Source: Piezodorus guildinii
Lineage: Eukaryota; Arthropoda; Insecta; Hemiptera; Pentatomidae
Length of the DNA stretch: 64,000 nucleotides
Assembly: GCA_023052935.1 (NCBI GenBank)
Contig: CM041295.1
Span: 22,072,880 to 22,136,879 of the forward strand
Direction of reading: 5' to 3'
The translations under genes and the position numbers were made by a program. Positions 31,926 through 42,619 of this stretch are shown here, piece after piece. The first letter of the stretch is position 1, and each line of letters begins with the position of its first letter. The notes below the pieces were generated by a model. That model searched no databases and was not told the origin of the DNA. It was given only the letters and a program-made list of their open reading frames with translations.

Positions 31926-33110
31926 TTAATAATAATAACTTTATTCTGGGACTATGTCCCTTAAGAATAACAATGTTGTACAGTAAATATACACTTCAAT
32001 ATGTCTGGCCGAGAGACCAATAAAATAAACTTTTATTTACAAATGTGTAAAAAATAAAAATAAGACCTATTTATATAGATATATAAAAAGTATATGGAAT
32101 ATAAACCAAAGAAAAAAAATATGCTATAAAATAATAGAGCTGAACAATTTACAAATAAATAAAATGAATGAATTAATCCATATCTCCAGGATTCTGATAA
32201 AATAAAAATAAAATTATCTTAAGTTGAAAGTAAGATAGTGAATTAACAATTTTACATTTAGTGTGCGTCTCTTTGGGATCTTAGAAGGTCTAGGAAAAGA
32301 TGGGATTTGAATGAGAGAAGGGAAGAAGCATGGCGAATATGATTAGGTAGGGAATTCCAGAGAGATGCAGAGCGGATATAAAGGGAATTATTAAAAAATT
32401 TGGTCCTATGGGTAGGAATGTAAAAGTCAGAATGGCGTGATCTGGTTTCAAGTGAGTGACTTGAGGATTTGAATTGAAGGATATTGTGAATATATGGAGG
32501 ATGTGGGGATTTAATGACTTGGTAGAAGTATGTCCCTAGGAAATATTGTCTACGTATGGAAGGTAGGAGCCACTTCAATTTGCTGTATAAGTGGGTTACT
32601 GGCGACCTCCTGAAGGCACCGAAGATAAATCTTATAAACATATTCATAATCCGCTTGAGTTCGTCTTTAAGTACAGTCAACACCAAAATTACCACACAGA
32701 AATAATCTTAGTAGGGGAAAATAAACGAGGAAACCAACATCTTACGGGTGGGAAGTGGGAGCAGATGACGGGAGCGATGGAAGTACTTAAGAGTATTTAT
32801 AGTTCGTCTGGAAATTTGAGCAATGTGGGGTTTCCAGGAAAGGGTTCGGTCTATGGTAATACCTAGGTTTTTGACAGTGGAACATAAGGTAATTGAGTGA
32901 TCATTTAGGATTAGACTAGGAAATGTAGTATTGGCTCTGAGGAGGGAATTGGAACCTATTAGGATGGCCTGAGTTTTCATAGCATTTAACCTTAGTTTAT
33001 TCTGGGTTGCCCAGGCACTGATTCTATCAAGGTCAACCTGAATTTTGGTGAATGCTACTGATAACTCAGAAGGAGGGAAAGATAGGTAGATCTGAAATAT
33101 TCCAATACAT
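31926..33110 (-). pseudogene. CR1-like LINE (LINE-C), reverse transcriptase C-terminus and 3' UTR
   Basis: On the minus strand from 33100: AWATQNKLRLNAMKTQAILI (thumb entry), STVKNLGITIDRTLSWKPHI, and then MLVSSFIFPY. After a frame change the open piece 32695-32258 gives FIRFIFGAFRRSPVTHLYSK, RQYFLGTYFYQVIKSPHPPY and ASLWNSLPNHIRHASSLLSF. This is the standard C-terminal layout of CR1/Jockey-superfamily LINEs, with no RNase H. The 3' end has the GGGACATAGTCCC-type hairpin (31948-31960) and a TTATTATT tail. 5'-truncated, one main frameshift near 32700. Confidence 0.8.
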
Positions 33111-33179
33111 TACGTCTTCCTAAACACATCCTCAACAATTCTGATATTTCTATTTCTAATCCTAAATAATCATAAAATT

Positions 33180-34045
33180 ACTTTCAGTTCCCCTGTGAAA
33201 AACCGGGATATCACCATAGACCAAACATTTTTCTGAAAACCCTACATTTCCAGACGAACTATAACTACTCTGTTTTCATCGTTCCTGTCATCTTTTCCCA
33301 TTTTCCATCCGTAGGTAACTCATATCCTCCATTATTTTTCTCAGTTCGACTATTGCTGTGTATATGGTGGCCTCTCGACTTGACGATAAAATCATGTAGA
33401 TCAAGGACATGTTTATAAGATTCATCTCCGGTAAATCGAAGAGGTCTCCTACTTGAGGTAGAGGTTACCAAATCATTAACACCGTCCATAAATCCATAGT
33501 ATCCTACCATTCAAATCCTCAGTCCACTAACTTAAAACTAGATCATGCCATTCTAACCTTTACATTGCATCCCATTGAACTAAATCTTTTGATAATTCCT
33601 TTTATATCCGCTCTGCAGCCGTCTGGAATTTCCTACCTGCTCATATTCACCATGCATCTTTCCTTCTCTCATTCATATTTCCTCCTTTCTAACACCTCCT
33701 AGCCTCCCAAACAGACGCACACCAGATGTGAAAATATAAATTTATTATCCTCCTTTTAATGTAAGACGTAATTATTTATTTTACCCAAACGAATAATTGA
33801 TTAATTTTAAAAATCTCTTTGCTCTGGTATCTTAAAGGAGATTTTTTCCCCACTTTTATTCCTTTTTCATTTGTTTATATTCCAAATCTCTTGTACATAT
33901 GTATATGAATAGGTTTTTTTTTTTAACATTTATAGATAAAAAAATTGTTATTGATCTCTTGGTCAGACATATATATTCCATTGTATAGTTATTGTATAAA
34001 ATTGTTATTTTAAAGGGACATAGTAGAAAAGTTATTTTGATTATT
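33180..34045 (+). pseudogene. CR1-like LINE (LINE-C), opposite-strand decayed copy
   Basis: Nucleotide similarity to the minus-strand neighbour starts at CCAGACGAACTATAA (33251) and continues to the RSAxLWNSLP-like region near 33605-33660. It ends with a 3' UTR and GGGACATAGTAGAAAAG tail near 34016. Many stops. It stands head-to-head with the copy at 31926-33110, giving inverted homology. Confidence 0.7.
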
Positions 34046-34466
34046 AATATTCCAAATGAAATAACAGACTTAATTTAATCATTAAAAATTTCCTCGGCAA
34101 TGAATAATTTTCTCCTGTCTTCATTCAAATCAAAACTTTTACAACATCTCCTGTCATCTCAACAATTATATTTCAATTCTAGGTATTAAATTTTGAATTC
34201 AGTGTCTACTGTTTAAACGTATACATTTTAGGTGAATTCATTTATTTTTCATCAGTTCAATACAATCGTTTCCAAAAGATTTTTTTTTTAATTTTTTATT
34301 GCATAATATTTTTATCTTTTATGTTATCTCATTATTGTAATTAATAACTAACTATGTTAATTTTGTCTGTTTTCCCGACATCAGTCCTAGAATAATATTA
34401 TTTTCTACTCTAATATATTAATACGCTCCACGATGCTGGACCCCTTCAGTGTACGTATTAGTTATT
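34046..34466. other. unassigned AT-rich stretch
   Basis: Nothing recognised. Confidence 0.35.
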
Positions 34467-35297
34467 CTTAAGAAACACTCTCCCAGGATAAAAATTGTTT
34501 TTTATTGTGTTCTAGAAAATCTGAGCTTGCAGTTGACAACAAATCATTAATTTACAAGACAATACTGAAGCCTATTTGGACCTACAAACTTGAACTATGG
34601 GGGACAGCTAAACGTTCTAACATCAAACGCATTCAATCCAAAGTCCTCCGAAAAATAGTAAATGCTCCTTATTATGTCTCCAACTATACCTTACACCACG
34701 ACCTTAATGCTCCATTTATTTCAGACTTCATTCCATCCAAATTTTCCAAATTCCACCAGAACCTCATTCATCATCCTAATCCTCCAGCTCGACACATCCA
34801 TACAACCCACCTAGAAGGTTGAAACGGCAGTGGCCCCGAGATGTTTTGTAAATACATATGCTGGAGTTCTGACACTGGTCAGCTTCTCCTCTCATGTGCG
34901 GTGTGATTGCGACTGTGGCGCCCACTTAGCTTCCGCTGGCTCTCACCAGTGATACGGCCGAGAGGGAGGCGCTGGGATCCTTTGGACTCTGCTTGTCCTT
35001 CCACGAGTGGGGGGATAAGCCCCGTCCAGGGTTCCCTTGCTGATTGTAAATATTGTGCATAGGTATGAATGTGACATGTTTTGTTTAGTTATTTGTTAAC
35101 TTCATTTATTTGTATCTATTTTGTCTAAAAATTTTATTATTGTATACGTTTATTTATTTTGGTTTTATTTTATGTAATTTGACTTTCCTTTTGTTTATAT
35201 TGTAAATATTGTATGCATGTGATCATGTAGCAATATTATTATTGTCCATTGTGACAAATTGTTATGTATACGAATAAATAAATTTATATAAAAAATA
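34467..35297 (+). pseudogene. Jockey-2 LINE with chimeric 5' part
   Basis: Opens with about 45 bases (TTAAGAAACACTCTCCCAGG, then ATAAAAATTG) that resemble the LINE-C tail. At about 34512 it switches to Jockey-2 coding sequence: LAVDNKSLIYKTILKPIWTY, LELWGTAKRSNIKRIQSKVL, RKIVNAPYYVSNYTLHHDLN. The open piece is 34505-34822. The 3' UTR and the tail GACAAATTGTTATGTATACG follow. No catalytic motifs. The copy at 40247-41065 begins with the same junction. Confidence 0.8.
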
Positions 35298-35376
35298 AAA
35301 ATTGTGTTCTATTACCATCGAAAATAATCAAGCTAAAAAATAAATACAATGAAAAAAACTTATTTTCCGTTTAAGT

Positions 35377-35702
35377 TTATATTCTTATTAAAGACTCGAA
35401 GCGGTATCTCTGAACTAGGAGCCCGATGTTGAGTCTGTCAACAAAGGGAGGATGAAAAAGAGCCGAGAAGGGTGAAGGTTGAGCAGGCGGTCCTGGAGCA
35501 AGAAGACATATGGCTATAAGATGTAGTGTATTAGATAGAAGAAATGTCCCGGGCAGGAAGGGCAGGGAGAGATATGCCCCAATAGGGCCCTCAAGGGAAG
35601 AAAATCTGGCTACTTGAAGGGCCACTTACCTCAGCCCCCATCTCATTATTCACTACCACCGCCGATTCCGCAATGGCTACTCTGCTATTTTTACGCAATC
35701 TC
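35377..35702 (-). other. GC-richer segment with possible exon and 5' splice site
   Basis: On the minus strand, CTGAG|GTAAGT (35624-35634) is a full consensus 5' splice site. The 72 bases before it (35701-35630) are open in one frame and read RLRKNSRVAIAESAVVVNNE plus MGAE. An ATG lies just before the site. The downstream minus-strand open frame 35625-35377 would be intron. There is no homology that I recognise; chance is possible. Confidence 0.25.
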
Positions 35703-35786
35703 TAACCCCTTACGTATAAAGAATTGCTATTGGGATTCCTAAAGATTGTATAAAACGTTTTAGTTATGGAAAATTTGAAAGTATTA

Positions 35787-36300
35787 TGTTGTCCGGAAAA
35801 TAATTCAGGATTTTGAGTTTTCTTTAAAATGCAAAATGCTTACGTTGACTGGATTATTCATTCGTACGAATGCTAACACTTATTTTAACTCCGTAGCACT
35901 TCCTTGCTTAGATAATTCAGTCTTTGCTAAGATGACAATGGGGGATATTCATATAATTTTGTTTTACGATTTTAAACTCAGCCGCAAGGGTTTCAGACGG
36001 CCAGAAATATCAATACATTCCAGGATAGCGTTAATAAGTGGACTGTTCAAGGATGGTTCGAAAATTTTCGAATGGGTGACTTCAGCCTTGAAGACAAAGA
36101 AGTCTGTGGAAGAAACTCTTCTCTTGTTGACGATGTCCTACGGGTTTTGGTGAGAGAAAATCCCAGAACAACTGTTGGAAAACCTGAGGGAAAACTTAAC
36201 CTAAGCAAATCGACTCTCGATGACCATCTCAAGGCGATTTTGAAGGTAAATAAGTTTGAAAGTTAGGTTCAACACACATTAAACGTTTGGTAGAGACGTT
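35787..36300 (+). pseudogene. mariner transposase N-terminus, frameshifted
   Basis: A TIR-like start TGTTGTCCGGAAAATAATTC (35787) precedes the frame IHIILFYDFKLSRKG (N-terminal helix). From 36030 the reading moves to WTVQGWFENFRMGDFSLEDK, then VDDVLRVLVRENPRTTVG and LSKSTLDDHLKAILKVNKFE. This is the paired helix-turn-helix DNA-binding region of mariner transposases. The catalytic half is missing. The open frames 35836-36153 and 36072-36266 are the two frames of this one relic. Confidence 0.8.
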
Positions 36301-36559
36301 TGTTCCAAAATGTGCTACATAAACCTTAGATAATTTTACAGGAACGCAAAAATCGGTCATGTATTTATTATTGGATCAACTTATTTGTTTTTTTTTTTAT
36401 TGTATGAACATCTAGAGTTGAATATTTTCTGTTTTAATAACTGATTTTCGCAAATCATTGCACTTTTCCTTATTGGTTAGATCGGGCTCGGTTTTCCTTG
36501 TCATATTTAGCGGGGTAAGGGAATGTTAATTTCAACTATGTTCTGGATCAAATTCCATT
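36301..36559. other. unassigned stretch
   Basis: May contain the decayed rest of the mariner; not recognisable. Confidence 0.3.
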
Positions 36560-36602
36560 AACGATGGAGGCAAGTGAAAATTGTGTGTTGCGCGCGCCAG
36601 TT
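36560..36602 (+). repeat. repeat family A, right end only
   Basis: GGAGGCAAGTGAAAATTGTG then TGTTGCGCGCGCCAG, the family A terminus. Nothing of the rest of the element precedes it. Confidence 0.7.
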
Positions 36603-37621
36603 GTTTTAAATAATTATTAAATTATCAAAAACATTTTCATATTGACAATCATGTAGTAGAGAAGCCTCTTGCTCAGAGGATTTTTTAGCACCAAAACACA
36701 TAGCCTCTGGGTAAGCAATATTAGTAATGATCTTCGAGTAACTCCTCACCCCTCTACAAACATTACAACTGATCATGTAACGGCCAATGTGAAGGGAGGG
36801 TCATGAACCGAAGGAAGGAAAAGTCAGCCCTAAGGCTATGACGTCATTCCGGATGTCTATCGCCGCGTCAGCCAAAGGCACTCATTTAGGGCTGAGTGAG
36901 ATGGTCCCCTCCCCCCATCGTTACTCCCCCTGTTCTTCGGAAGGGTGATTCTGGGGATACCCGCACGATAAAAAAAAAAAATCTCCGATGACGATGTTTC
37001 TCGCTGGACAGCAGATAATATCGGAACTCTAAGGGTAACAAGAAGCGACCATTTCCCGCCCCATGAAAATGTGGCTATCAGACTTCTTACGATACTTACA
37101 AATCATACTGACGCACAGTTGTTCCAAACGTACTTTTTTGGGATAATCCTCCGCCCTCGTGGTTCTGTTTGATAGAGCAGTCATCCCAACGTCATTGTTT
37201 TCCTAAGTATTTAATTGTTTAGGAAAATAATACAGGGTTTTAGGTATTTCTTTAAATACCCCTATTGTATGAGAGTCAATACTTAATAATACACGGACAA
37301 CTATTAGTATAAACGGTTCACATGATACTCTCGTACAATAAACTATAATATTAGTAATTAATAATAAAATTTTATGTTGCTCTGAAAAATTTATTGACAC
37401 AAAAAATGGGCAGTAACGGGGCTCCGACGTGAGATAACCTCACCCCCTCCATTTAAAAAAAAAAAGTCGGTGCATTAATTACAAGAAAAATTAGCCAATA
37501 CATTACTCTATCGAATTTCTTGTCTATTCAGTGATTCTAAAACTTAGAAAAATATGATATAAAAATAAATCAAAAATAATATTTTCTCATCATTGTCTAT
37601 AAGTGCTCTTTTGGTTGAATA
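36603..37621. other. unassigned, with a GC-rich patch and a TIR-like tract
   Basis: 36775-36975 is GC-rich and contains TGACGTCA (36839-36846), a perfect CRE-type palindrome. Bases 37208-37250 (TTGTTTAGGAAAATAATACA) resemble the mariner terminal tract at 35787. No gene called. Confidence 0.35.
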
Positions 37622-37661
37622 TTTGTTCGATAAATATTAGGCTGTTCTACAAAAGAAGTCT

Positions 37662-37730
<69 letters not shown>

Positions 37731-38234
37731 TAATTCATTTAATTTCCAGACATTGCAACGTTTCAGCCTTCAGGGCCATTTTCAAGCTTATGTAATCAAC
37801 TTAAGTATTATTGCATTTATACATTTTTAACATCTAATATCAACACATAATAAATTATTTTAAATAAATACGTTACCTACCATGCACATCCATGTTACAT
37901 ATCAATTCATTTCACCGCTTATCAGCAGCGTCGTCATATTTTTTTAAAAGAATCATTTTTCAAAAATACCAGTTCTCAAAAATATCATATTATATTTCAT
38001 CATCGATTCAAAAAATGAAATCTATTTATTCAAAAGAAAAGAAACATTTTTACTAACTTACTCAACAGTTTTCGGCCGTCTTATAGGTGTTCTCATGCGC
38101 GACTAACTTGGTTATATGTTGATATTAGATGTTAAAAATGTATAAATGCAATAAAACTTTAATTGATTACAGAAGCTTGAAAATGGCCCTAGAGGCTGAA
38201 CGTTGCAATGTCTAGAAATTAAAAAAGAAAAAAA

Positions 38235-38268
<34 letters not shown>

Positions 38269-38310
38269 TCAAGACTTCTTTTGTAGAACGGCCTAATATC
38301 TATCAAATCA
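37622..38310. mobile_element. inverted-repeat element with hammerhead-like ends (Penelope-like)
   Basis: The left arm (37622-37860) reads GGCTGTTCTACAAAAGAAGT, a (TA)n tract, a T-run, then a hammerhead-like tract on the minus strand (37751-37792). The right arm (38108-38310) repeats all of these in reverse order and orientation, with its hammerhead-like tract at 38170-38210 on the plus strand. The arms share TGCATTTATACATTTTTAAC on their inner sides. The 250-base centre has no ORF. Paired inverted terminal repeats and hammerhead motifs are known for Penelope-like elements; this class call is inferred. Confidence 0.5.
37664..37713. repeat. (TA)n microsatellite inside the inverted-repeat arm
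   Basis: About 25 TA units followed by a T-run. A shorter equivalent lies at 38251-38270 in the other arm. Confidence 0.9.
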
Positions 38311-38317
38311 AAAATAA

Positions 38318-39030
38318 TTAACTTATCTATCCGTAAACTCCTAGTATCATCACTCATTTTTCTCCACTTTGACTATGGTTGTGTGGTATATGGCAGCCTC
38401 TCGAAGGTGTTCTAGAACAGATTGACACAAATCTTAAAAACAATTCATTATCATGAATTGTTTTTCAATATTTCCTTGGATCATTTCTTTATCATATCCT
38501 TAACTCCCATCACTCATTTTATGTTAACAGCCTCCTGGTATTTAAATCCTCTACTTATCACCAGGAAAAAAGATCCCGTCTTCCCGACCTCTAATCTCCT
38601 TTTCATAGAACCAAAAAATATGATTGCTCCTTTTTATCCCAGTCCCCTGCCATATGAAGTTCTCTCCGGTCAAACATCCGTCATGCTCCTTCCCTATCAT
38701 CGTTTAAATCCCACTCTGCTCAATACTCTCATTATCCTCACTCAGATATAAGCTAATTTTTATTTGGCCAATAAGCTAATTTTTATAATGTTAAGGTGAG
38801 GTAAAAAGTGTATTTACTTTAATGAGATGTGAAAGTTAAATTGTATGTTTATTCTTATTTATTTATTTCTAGAATATGTACCTAGAGATGTCACTATGAT
38901 TTTTTTTTTTTGTTCCATCTTTTATTATTTAAATGTAGTTATATATTGTTCTTGGCCAGCTATATTTTTTTATTCGGTTCATAAATGTTATTATTAAGTG
39001 ACATTGTCCCAGAATAAAGTTTCTTGTTAT
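38318..39030 (+). pseudogene. CR1-like LINE (LINE-C), decayed C-terminus and 3' end
   Basis: Encodes LSIRKLLVSSLIFLHFDYGC and VVYGSLSKV (compare the MLVSSFIFPY piece at 32700), then a frameshifted C-terminus in 38422-38751. The 3' UTR ends with GTGACATTGTCCCAGAATAA (39000). A short palindrome, AAAACAATTCATTATCATGA, is at 38437-38464. No catalytic motifs remain. Confidence 0.7.
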
Positions 39031-39059
39031 ATTCCATTCTATTTTAATTGATCTTTTGA

Positions 39060-39440
39060 GTCTTTATAAGGCTTTTGAGCACATATGAATAAAACCTAGT
39101 AGCCCATTGCATTTTATTTTACAAAAAAATCAATGTGATTAGAGAAAGTAATTGATGTGTTGGGGAGTACACCAAGGTCCTTAACAACATCATTTTTATT
39201 CAATACAATTCCACTTCGTGTATAATGAAAAGTGCACATTTGAGGTTTAAGTCTATGGATATGGAGGTGTGGAAACAGTGGTTTGTATTGGCTCCCACAG
39301 TAGCAACCTTCGACTAGCCACAATATTATAAAGTGATGTAAAATGGATAAACAACATCAATAATAAACTTAAAAAATGTGACTTAATGGACAGTGGTACT
39401 AAATCGTGTCTGATGCTGAGCTCTAAGCTCGGCAAATTTA
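39060..39440 (-). pseudogene. LINE reverse transcriptase thumb-region fragment
   Basis: The minus-strand frame 39323-39114 contains LKPQMCTFHYTRSGIVLNKN and DVVKDLGVLPNTSITFSNHI, the KC.V..F...VKDLGV.FD..L.FS.HI block that follows the catalytic box. A degenerate NGLLGFIHM follows downstream. It differs from Jockey-1, Jockey-2 and LINE-C, so a further LINE lineage is represented. Short and broken. Confidence 0.7.
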
Positions 39441-39994
39441 GCTAACGATATCAGAGACTATGTATCAGATTGATGCGTTCCAATCCATTATCTAGGGAAT
39501 GCCAAAATCAGATCAAAAATAATCCTTCAATCAACCCTTAATCTTTACAGGTCTAGTCCTGGGATATCTATTTACTCTTCATTTCAATTCTGAGTGGTTA
39601 TCCACTTTAACGAGCTTTTCATTTAGAAGCGATTAATTAAACACTGGCTTTTATAGCCATCTAAATCCTCTTTTCTGATTTCTTATAAGAAGTTTTGAAT
39701 AATATTCATGTCTTTGGAGCAACGGAAAGCAGAGGATTAATCTTTTGAATTATTTAGAGCAATGTTTGCGATTTATAGCGAAAACGACAGTAGCACACAA
39801 GCAATCCAAACGGTTCCTAACATTTAAAAAATAAAAACCCACAACTGAAAAAGAATCGCCGAAAAATCAAACGAAAAACATGAAATCATATATACCATAG
39901 AAATACTTTAACATATTTATTGTTTTCAACTTTAACAATGCAAGCGGACCCATTCAAGGGCAATGGTATATTAGAGAAAACGTGTCTATTCACA
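39441..39994. other. unassigned AT-rich stretch
   Basis: Nothing recognised. Confidence 0.35.
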
Positions 39995-40258
39995 CTATAT
40001 TAACAATGACAGGAATACAGGAATAAAAAATATAAAAGTCAATGGATATAAAACATATTTAAACATTCTTCTGATAATTATGTATAATTTATATAAAGAC
40101 ATGTATTTCTTAAGCCTATGAAGGGTACTTATTAGTTTCGGTACATCAAAGGATCCTTTATGTTCCTTGTCAAAGAGCGAACAAGGAGGCTTGACAACCA
40201 GTTTTCTCTTAAATTTTCGGATCCACTTTATAAAGGCTGGGTGTGCCTTAAGAAACAC
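39995..40258 (-). CDS. hypothetical ORF, 87 codons, unassigned
   Basis: The N-terminal half is basic (HPAFIKWIRKFKRKLVVKPP) and the C-terminal half is hydrophobic. The first codons lie inside the Jockey-2 copy that begins at 40247, so the apparent start is not native. If the frame is real, that insertion truncated it. No family recognised; a chance open frame is quite possible. Confidence 0.2.
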   Translation of the reverse strand: MFLKAHPAFIKWIRKFKRKLVVKPPCSLFDKEHKGSFDVPKLISTLHRLKKYMSLYKLYIIIRRMFKYVLYPLTFIFFIPVFLSLLI

Positions 40259-41065
40259 TCTCCAGGATAAAAATTATTTTCTATTGTGTTCTAGAAAATC
40301 TAAGCTTACAGTTGACAATAAATAATTAATCTTCAAGACAGTACTGAAGCCTATTTGGACCTGCGGACTTGAACTGTGGGGGACAGCTAAACATTGTAAC
40401 ATCAAACGCATTCAATCCTTTAAATCCAAAGTCCTTCGAATAATAGTAAATGCTCCTTATTATGTCACCAACTATACCTCGCAATACGACCTTAATGTTT
40501 CATTTATTTTAGACCCGATTCCTTCCAAATTTTCCAAATTCCATCAGAACCTTACTCATCATCCTAATCCTCCAGCACAATCCCTATCTAGCTCCACTCC
40601 TTCATACAACCCTCCTAGAAGGTTGAAACGGCAGTGGCCAAGAGACGTTTAGTAAATATCTATTCTGGAGTTGTGACACTGGTCAGATTCTCCTCTTATG
40701 TGCGGTGTGTTTGTGGCTATGGCACCCTCACTCAGCTTCTGCTGGCTCTGACCAGTGACGCGGCTGAGAGGGAACTGCTGGGATCCCTCGGATTCTGCTT
40801 GTCCTCCACAACTGGGTGGAGGCGGACTCCGTCCGGGGTTCCCCAGCAAATTGTAAATATTGTATATAAGTATAAGTGTGTTCATGTTTTGTTTATTATT
40901 TTTTAACCAAGTATTTATTTAATTTATAAATTTTGTTATTATATTCCTTTATTTATTTTAGTTTTATCTTATGTAATTTGACTTTCCTTTTGTTTATACT
41001 GTAAATATTGTATGAATGTAATTCTGTAGTAATATTATTATTGTCCATTTTGACAAATTGTAATG
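40247..41065 (+). pseudogene. Jockey-2 LINE with the same chimeric 5' part as 34467
   Basis: Begins with TTAAGAAACACTCTCCAGGA as at 34467. It then continues with coding blocks equivalent to LTVDNK, WTCGLELWGTAK, RIIVNAPYYVTNYT, and a DPIPSKFSKFHQNL piece, broken by stops. The 3' UTR has GACGCGGCTGAGAGGGAACT and the tail TTTGACAAATTGTAATGATA. The open frames 40634-40906 and 40649-40885 fall in the 3' UTR and are not coding. Confidence 0.8.
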
Positions 41066-41074
41066 ATACAAACA

Positions 41075-41118
41075 ACCAAGGTAAGTAAAAGTCTTGTGTT
41101 ACTCGCACCAGATTTATT
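41075..41118 (+). repeat. repeat family A, right end only
   Basis: CCAAGGTAAGTAAAAGTCTT and GTGTTACTCGCACCAGATTT follow directly on the Jockey-2 tail, which may mark the end of the host copy after insertion. Confidence 0.65.
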
Positions 41119-41736
41119 TTTCTTTTATTAGTGAGAAAGTCGTAAATTTTAAAAATAAGCAAAATAAATCTGGGTAATAATAATTATTGAGGTGTTATAT
41201 GTTTGGGACAGTAAGAGTAGCGAATGCAGGTGCTGCTTACTGGCACAGCTGCACGCCTGGTTGGGATTGCCAATAACACTCAGTACTCAGGTTCTCAGCA
41301 ACACAGAGCTACCCCATTTCAACATTCCTTACTGCTTCATTTTTTTTATTATTTTACAGATTTCTATTCAAATCCTATACAACTATCTTTACTCATTTAC
41401 ATAAATTAAAATATTCTAAAGGAATTCCTTCTTGTGGTACAATGCAACACGATTTTTCCAAGTAGTTTCCGCCACACGAACCTCATTGAAGATGATTTCT
41501 TTACCTCTGTGACCTGGCTTCATTACAAAATGCTTTCCAAACGTTATTACTATCGGTCTGTGAATAAGTTCTCGAATAAAGAAATAATGTACAATAATTG
41601 TACGATATTTTTCTACTCTTTATCCTACGTTAAAGAAATATAAATCGATTGATTATAATTTTTTTTCATGATTATAATTTTTTAAAGGGACTTCATTTTA
41701 TTATACAAAAAATAAAATAAAATAAAATGATTAATA
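41119..41736. other. unassigned stretch
   Basis: Three short open frames without family signal; no feature called. Confidence 0.35.
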
Positions 41737-42312
41737 ATACACTGGTCTACTGTTCTCCAGGTCCTGGGTTCGAATCTCGACTGTGGCAGAATATTATTTA
41801 TTCTGTTATTTCAGCCGTGGGAGGGGGGGGGGGCGAACTTAGGGTATGGAGATCCTCCTGGGGCAGACATTTAAAGAGGCCGTTTAATGTGGGTACCTGA
41901 AATCGGGGAAACATGGGGGCTGAGTCTGATCTCGGCCTAGTCACCTGCTTGCATGCCTAGAAAGAATACGAATTAGGAGTGGGCATAATCGAATGATCGT
42001 ATGCATTCTGAGAGACGATATACCACAATTCCCGTCTCTATAATGGCTGGGGGCTGGGCTTATATGCATATAATTTATGTGATGAGCAAAAAAAAAAAAG
42101 GTCGTTCGATTATTCGAATGCTCCTTATAATCCCTCGATTATCGTTAAACGATTCACTTCGAATGATCATTCGTTTCTCCAGACCAATTAATCTGATAAT
42201 CGATTAATTCGAATGATCCGATAATCGTCATTCGATTATGCCCACCTCTAGTACTAATCTCTATTTGTACCTAAGACCCTTCATGGGTTGTAGTGGTACA
42301 AGTTTTTTTTTA
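41737..42312 (+). mobile_element. tRNA-derived SINE (SINE-2), split by a hAT-like MITE
   Basis: The first part (41737-41973) matches SINE-2 from the B-box (GGGTTCGAATCTCG) through CAGAATATTATTTATTCTGT. The remainder (42251-42312) carries AGACCCTTCATGGGTTGTAG and the terminal T-run. A G-run expansion is at 41822-41833. The tRNA A-box half is missing, so the copy is 5'-truncated. Confidence 0.85.
41974..42250. mobile_element. hAT-like MITE, 277 bp
   Basis: The ends are TAGGAGTGGGCATAATCGAA and its inverted partner TTCGATTATGCCCACCTCTA. The flanks ATACGAAT (41966-41973) and GTACTAAT (42251-42258) are 8-base direct repeats with two differences, and only one of them exists in intact SINE-2. An 8-bp duplication and TAGGGGTGG-type ends are hAT hallmarks. 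The interior is built of many GATTATCG/TCGAATGA words and has no transposase. Confidence 0.8.
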
Positions 42313-42619
42313 AATATCTAGCTCAGAAAAAATAAAATAGTGCAAGGAAATCACAGCTATTTCAATATCTACATAAACGAGCTATAAAAAGGTATATAAA
42401 TAGTACATTAAGTCTTATATTGAGAAATAATACTGTGACTGAAGATCATCACATTTTTATTTTTTATTAAATTGCGAATATGTTCGATTTCAATGACATG
42501 AAAGGTTTAGAACAGTATTATGTTATATAACTGTACGGTCGTGCTATAAGATTCCTTAGATGGATCATTTCAAAAGAAATACTTTTTTTTTTTTTAAGAA
42601 AAACCACAAGCTTCAACAT
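42313..42619. other. unassigned AT-rich stretch
   Basis: Nothing recognised. Confidence 0.35.

Noticed and set aside
36775..36975. Promoter with a CRE site
   Set aside because: TGACGTCA and GC richness alone do not support a promoter; no exon or start site is visible nearby.
40634..40906. 90-codon plus-strand frame and its minus-strand partner
   Set aside because: Also Jockey-2 3' UTR; not conserved as an open frame at 34840-35050.
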